A DNA stretch of 35,244 nucleotides, from the NCBI GenBank assembly GCA_963973975.1, contig CAXBCF010000028.1, positions 1 through 35,244 of the forward strand, read 5' to 3'. A program made the translations under genes and the position numbers. Origin of the DNA: UBA1494_A sp963973975. Lineage in GTDB: Bacteria > Bacteroidota > Bacteroidia > Flavobacteriales_E > Vicingaceae. Positions 31,951-35,244 of this stretch are shown here, one piece after another. Each line of letters opens with the position of its first letter. Within the stretch, counting starts at the first letter, position 1. The notes below the pieces were generated by a model, which saw only the letters and a program-made list of their open reading frames with translations, ran no database searches and was not told the origin of the DNA.

Positions 31951-32484
31951 TTGAAAGGTAAATTTTTTGGCATTTTCTTATTTTTTTGCTTCCTTGCTCC
32001 GATAGCTACAACCTTTATTGTGCTTAAAATTCAAAAAAAGCAAGTGAAAAGAGAGGTGAAATGGAAAATGATTGCCGGAATTAAAAAAGAGCAATTGGTT
32101 TTACTGAAATTTACTGAAGAAGAAAAACACAGTAAATTAAATTGGAAACACTCCAAGGAATTTGAGTTCAATGGAGAGATGTATGACATTACTTCTAGTG
32201 AAGTAATAGGCGACACCACTTATTATTGGTGTTGGTGGGATCATGAAGAAACAAAACTCAACAAACAGCTAGATAATTTACTAGCCTATACCTTGGGAAA
32301 CAATCCCAAAAACCAAGAGAGCAAAAAGCGCTTGCATCAATTTTTTAAATCGCTGTATTTCTCAGAATCAACTGAAGAAAATTCACTCGCTTTTCAACAT
32401 GAAAAACAACTTTGTGCTACTACTCCAAATTTCTATCAATCCATTTCCAAGTCCCCCCCTATTCCGCCACCGGAATTAAGTTAA
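31951..32484 (+). CDS. Membrane-anchored hypothetical protein
   Basis: A 177-residue protein with one N-terminal membrane helix (about 5-25), a basic KKQVKREVKWK segment, then a soluble domain with FEFNGEMYDITSSEVIGDTTYYWCWWDHEETKLNKQLD, a pattern I associate with small Bacteroidota proteins encoded beside TonB receptors. It ends in a Pro-rich tail (PPIPPPELS). The start is TTG at 31951; no ATG gives the membrane helix. It lies 83 bases before the TonB receptor gene and may help that receptor, for example in metal handling, but this is a guess. Confidence 0.7.
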   Translation: MKGKFFGIFLFFCFLAPIATTFIVLKIQKKQVKREVKWKMIAGIKKEQLVLLKFTEEEKHSKLNWKHSKEFEFNGEMYDITSSEVIGDTTYYWCWWDHEETKLNKQLDNLLAYTLGNNPKNQESKKRLHQFFKSLYFSESTEENSLAFQHEKQLCATTPNFYQSISKSPPIPPPELS

Positions 32485-32567
32485 ACATTTAAGATCTCAA
32501 TAATTTTTATCTGCATTTATGCTTTTGCGTAATGTGGACGATTCTAGTATGTTTAATATTAATCACA

Positions 32568-34979
32568 ATGAAAGTAATTTTAAGTTTGTGCTTATTACTG
32601 GGACTGGCATGCATTGCCCATTCTCAAACAATAAGTATTAAAGACGCTGAAACAGGAAAGCCCATAGAAATGGCTACCATTATGAGCGATCAACCAAGGG
32701 CATTTGAAACTACAAATGCTGATGGTGAAGCGGATTTCTCAGCTTTCAAGGGTTCTGAAAAAATTGTTTTTCGATTTTTGGGCTATACAGCCGAAGTGAA
32801 AAGCTATTCGGAAATTGAACAACTGAATTTCGAACTTTTAATAAATGCTACATCTACTCAGTTTGAGGAGATCGTTATTTCAGCTACGCGTTGGAAACAA
32901 ATATCCGGAGATATTCCTTATAAAATATCCATCATTACTCCTAAAGATGTGGCGTTGAATAATCCTCAAACTGCTGCTGATTTGTTGGGTACATCGGGTG
33001 AGGTATTTATCCAAAAAAGTCAGCAAGGTGGTGGAAGTCCAATGATTCGAGGATTTTCTAGCAACAGACTTTTATACACTGTAGATGGTGTTAGAATGAA
33101 TTCTGCCATTTTTAGATCGGGAAATATCCAAAATGTTATTTCTCTTGATCCTTTTGCAATTGAAAGAACGGAAGTATTTTTTGGTCCAGGTTCCATTACC
33201 TATGGAAGTGATGCCATAGGTGGGGTCATGAGTTTTCAAACAATCAGCCCTAAATTTTCACAAACAGAGAAGCCATTAATTACTGGAAAAGCAGTGAGTA
33301 GGGTTTCTTCAGCTAATAATGAACTCACCAATCATTTGGACATTGGTGTAGGTTGGAAAAAATGGGCTGCTGTTACGAGTTTCACACACGCTAAGTATGG
33401 AGATTTGAAAATGGGAAGCAATGGCCCTGACGAATACCTGAAACAGTATTATGTTCAACGAATTGACAATGTTGACAGAGTGATCCAAAACGAAGATCCA
33501 ATGGTTCAAAAACCAAGTGGATACTCACAAATCAATCTGATGCAGAAAATTCGTTTCAAACCAACTAAAAAATGGGATTTTGAGTATGGATTCCACTATT
33601 CTGAAACTTCTGAATTCTCTCGCTACGACAGGCTCATTGAAAAACAGAGCAATGGTTTACCTGTTTCAGCAGTTTGGAACTACGGTCCTCAGAAGTGGAT
33701 GATGAACAATTTCACGATTTCACACACAGCTAAGAATAAACTGTTCGACAGAATGAGTGTTCGTTTGGCTCAGCAAAGCTTTGAAGAAAGCAGAATTGAT
33801 CGTAGATTAAATCAAAATCGTTTGCGAACTCAAGTGGAAGAAGTACAAGCCTATTCCGCAAATTTTGACTTTGAAAAAAATGTAGACAGACACCGTATTT
33901 TCTATGGAGCAGAATATGTACTCAACGAAGTTACATCAAGAGGTTCAGCTGTTGATATTAGAAATGGAAATCCCCTATTAGTTCCCGATCGCTACCCAGA
34001 ATCCGATTGGAGTAGCTATGCAGCGTATCTGAATTATCAGTTTGTACTATCTGAAAGGTTTCTTTTACAAGCTGGAACAAGGTTTAGTGCATTTAACATC
34101 CATGCTGATTTTACACGTCACCTCGATTTCTACCCATTTGATTTTACAAGTTCTACAACCAAAAACTCCTCCACAACAGGAAGTTTAGGTTTTGTTTACA
34201 AACCCACAGAAACTTGGAAAATAAGTACCAATGCAAGTACTGGTTTTAGAGCACCAAATGTAGACGACATCGGTAAAATTTTTGATTTTACTGCTGCTGA
34301 AGTGGTGGTTCCAAACACCAATTTAAATGCAGAATATGCTTATAATGCAGAAATCAATATTTCTAAAGTTTTTGGTAGTGTTCTTAAATTAGATCTTACA
34401 GGTTTCTACACCTTTTTAGACCATGCAATGGTTCGAAGGACATTTCAGGTAAATGGACAGGACAGCATTTTATTTAATGGACAAATGAGTCAGGTTTATG
34501 CCATTCAGAATGCTGCCAAAGCTTCGGTTTATGGTTTTAATGTAGGAATTGAGCTCAAATTACCTTTAGGTTTCAACCTAATTTCACGCTATAATTACCA
34601 ATTGGGCGAAGAGGAGATGGATAATGGCGACATCAGTCGTTCTAGACACGCTGCACCTGCGTTTGGTGTCACTCGATTGACCTATCAGAAAAATAAATTG
34701 ATGCTGCAGTTGAATGCAATGTACAGCGCTGAAGTAAGCAATGCCAATTTAAATGAGGAAGAAAAACAGAAGCCATTCATTTATGCAAGTGATGAAAACG
34801 GCAATCCATACTCGCCGTCATGGTACACCTTAAATTTTAAAGCCATGTATCAGTTTCATAAAAACATAAGTGTAAGTGCAGGACTTGAAAACATAAGCAA
34901 TCAGCGCTACCGACCATATAGTTCGGGTTTGGTTGCACCAGGTAGAAATTTCATTTTATCTCTGAGAGCTAATTTTTAA
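32568..34979 (+). CDS. TonB-dependent outer-membrane receptor
   Basis: An 803-residue receptor with a signal peptide (1-20), a CarboxypepD-regulatory-like domain (about 21-100), a plug (NPQTAADLLGTSGEVFIQ, GGSPMIRGFSSNRLLYTVDGV, GSDAIGGVMSFQT; about 125-220) and a 22-strand-type barrel ending in ANF with the usual terminal aromatic. Features such as RNNNVD-like TGFRAPNVDDIGK resemble siderophore or heme receptors, but the ligand is not certain. The ATG at 32568 gives a clean signal peptide; the ATG at 32532 adds a spurious hydrophobic leader. TonB, ExbB and ExbD are not in the window. Confidence 0.92.
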   Translation: MKVILSLCLLLGLACIAHSQTISIKDAETGKPIEMATIMSDQPRAFETTNADGEADFSAFKGSEKIVFRFLGYTAEVKSYSEIEQLNFELLINATSTQFEEIVISATRWKQISGDIPYKISIITPKDVALNNPQTAADLLGTSGEVFIQKSQQGGGSPMIRGFSSNRLLYTVDGVRMNSAIFRSGNIQNVISLDPFAIERTEVFFGPGSITYGSDAIGGVMSFQTISPKFSQTEKPLITGKAVSRVSSANNELTNHLDIGVGWKKWAAVTSFTHAKYGDLKMGSNGPDEYLKQYYVQRIDNVDRVIQNEDPMVQKPSGYSQINLMQKIRFKPTKKWDFEYGFHYSETSEFSRYDRLIEKQSNGLPVSAVWNYGPQKWMMNNFTISHTAKNKLFDRMSVRLAQQSFEESRIDRRLNQNRLRTQVEEVQAYSANFDFEKNVDRHRIFYGAEYVLNEVTSRGSAVDIRNGNPLLVPDRYPESDWSSYAAYLNYQFVLSERFLLQAGTRFSAFNIHADFTRHLDFYPFDFTSSTTKNSSTTGSLGFVYKPTETWKISTNASTGFRAPNVDDIGKIFDFTAAEVVVPNTNLNAEYAYNAEINISKVFGSVLKLDLTGFYTFLDHAMVRRTFQVNGQDSILFNGQMSQVYAIQNAAKASVYGFNVGIELKLPLGFNLISRYNYQLGEEEMDNGDISRSRHAAPAFGVTRLTYQKNKLMLQLNAMYSAEVSNANLNEEEKQKPFIYASDENGNPYSPSWYTLNFKAMYQFHKNISVSAGLENISNQRYRPYSSGLVAPGRNFILSLRANF

Positions 34980-35244
34980 AAAATTGTATTTAAACTACTT
35001 AACATCTTTAAAAAAAGTAGAACACTACTGTGAATTTTAAAATATTTAAGTGCTAATCTATTCCGAATCATCTCATTGAGATAAAAAGTCATAATCGTTA
35101 TAAGATGATGAAATTATTACAAAAACTTATATGAATATCCGCATATTTACCTGATAATTAATGTACATGTTTGAAAATATTGAATTTTAATGTTCATTTT
35201 TTTGCTTCTCCAAAAAAACGAACCAAAAAAAGGAGACTTTTCCC
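34980..35244. other. AT-rich spacer at window end, no gene seen
   Basis: No credible ORF, RNA or hairpin terminator lies here. Short inverted repeats (AGTAG/CTACT near 35018) are too weak to call. The last 50 bases are homopolymer-rich. Confidence 0.6.

Noticed and set aside
35170..35244. Homopolymer-rich window end as a dispersed repeat or gene start on the minus strand
   Set aside because: The reading frame is only about 16 codons and no second copy is present in the window.
2040..35244. tRNA, rRNA or CRISPR arrays
   Set aside because: No cloverleaf, rRNA signature or regularly spaced direct repeat was seen in the gene-free stretches.

Overview
The window is AT-rich chromosomal DNA from a Bacteroidota bacterium, most likely of the Flavobacteriales. 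The pointers are a C-terminal type IX secretion sorting domain, a CarboxypepD-regulatory-like TonB receptor, DUF4295 beside rpmG, BshC (bacillithiol synthesis), DUF2911 and DUF2452 proteins, and repeated TAnnTTTG promoter boxes typical of the phylum. The assignment rests on gene content only.

Layout. 1-2042: a quinone/catechol-stress type module (LigB dioxygenase, DoxX, NmrA-like reductase) divergent from an HxlR regulator. 2145-5977: an integron-like element made of a 588-residue tyrosine recombinase, a junction region and two gene cassettes, each ending in an attC-like hairpin. 6175-10452: guaA, a LysM/periplasmic-binding protein and a glycosyltransferase. 10604-17054: bshC, rimO, ftsY, DUF4295, rpmG and rpmB, with an M24 peptidase gene sitting between the two ribosomal protein genes. 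17159-17783: an antitoxin gene beside a doubly broken toxin gene. 18022-19545: a GNAT-nitrilase fusion. 19552-20346: a solitary gene cassette of the same type as those beside the recombinase. 20386-21037: a HigBA-type toxin-antitoxin pair. 21161-27020: a small cysteine protein, apbE, DUF2452, yaaA, DUF2911, rsmG, an ECF sigma factor and a membrane glycosyltransferase. 27098-34979: tgt, an LptF/LptG-type permease, envelope proteins, a T9SS-exported serine hydrolase and a TonB-dependent receptor.

The main discovery candidate is the integron-like system. Three hairpin elements (2145-2278, 3559-3693, 19552-19680) each close one gene unit. Each unit begins with GTT plus 6-7 unit-specific bases and ends with their exact reverse complement, as expected if circularisation builds an attC with R'/R'' arms. 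The 17-18 bp hairpin arms differ in sequence, but all three carry G-T wobbles at arm positions 7 and 12, always on the cassette bottom strand. The recombinase has an IntI-like C-terminal SPLDRL signature. It appears to lack the IntI-specific insertion, carries a triplicated N-terminal domain, and is transcribed in the same direction as the cassettes. Gene-cassette systems of this kind could be missed by searches built on canonical IntI.

Most other genes are core housekeeping functions in short minus-strand operons, except the plus-strand tgt-to-TonB block.
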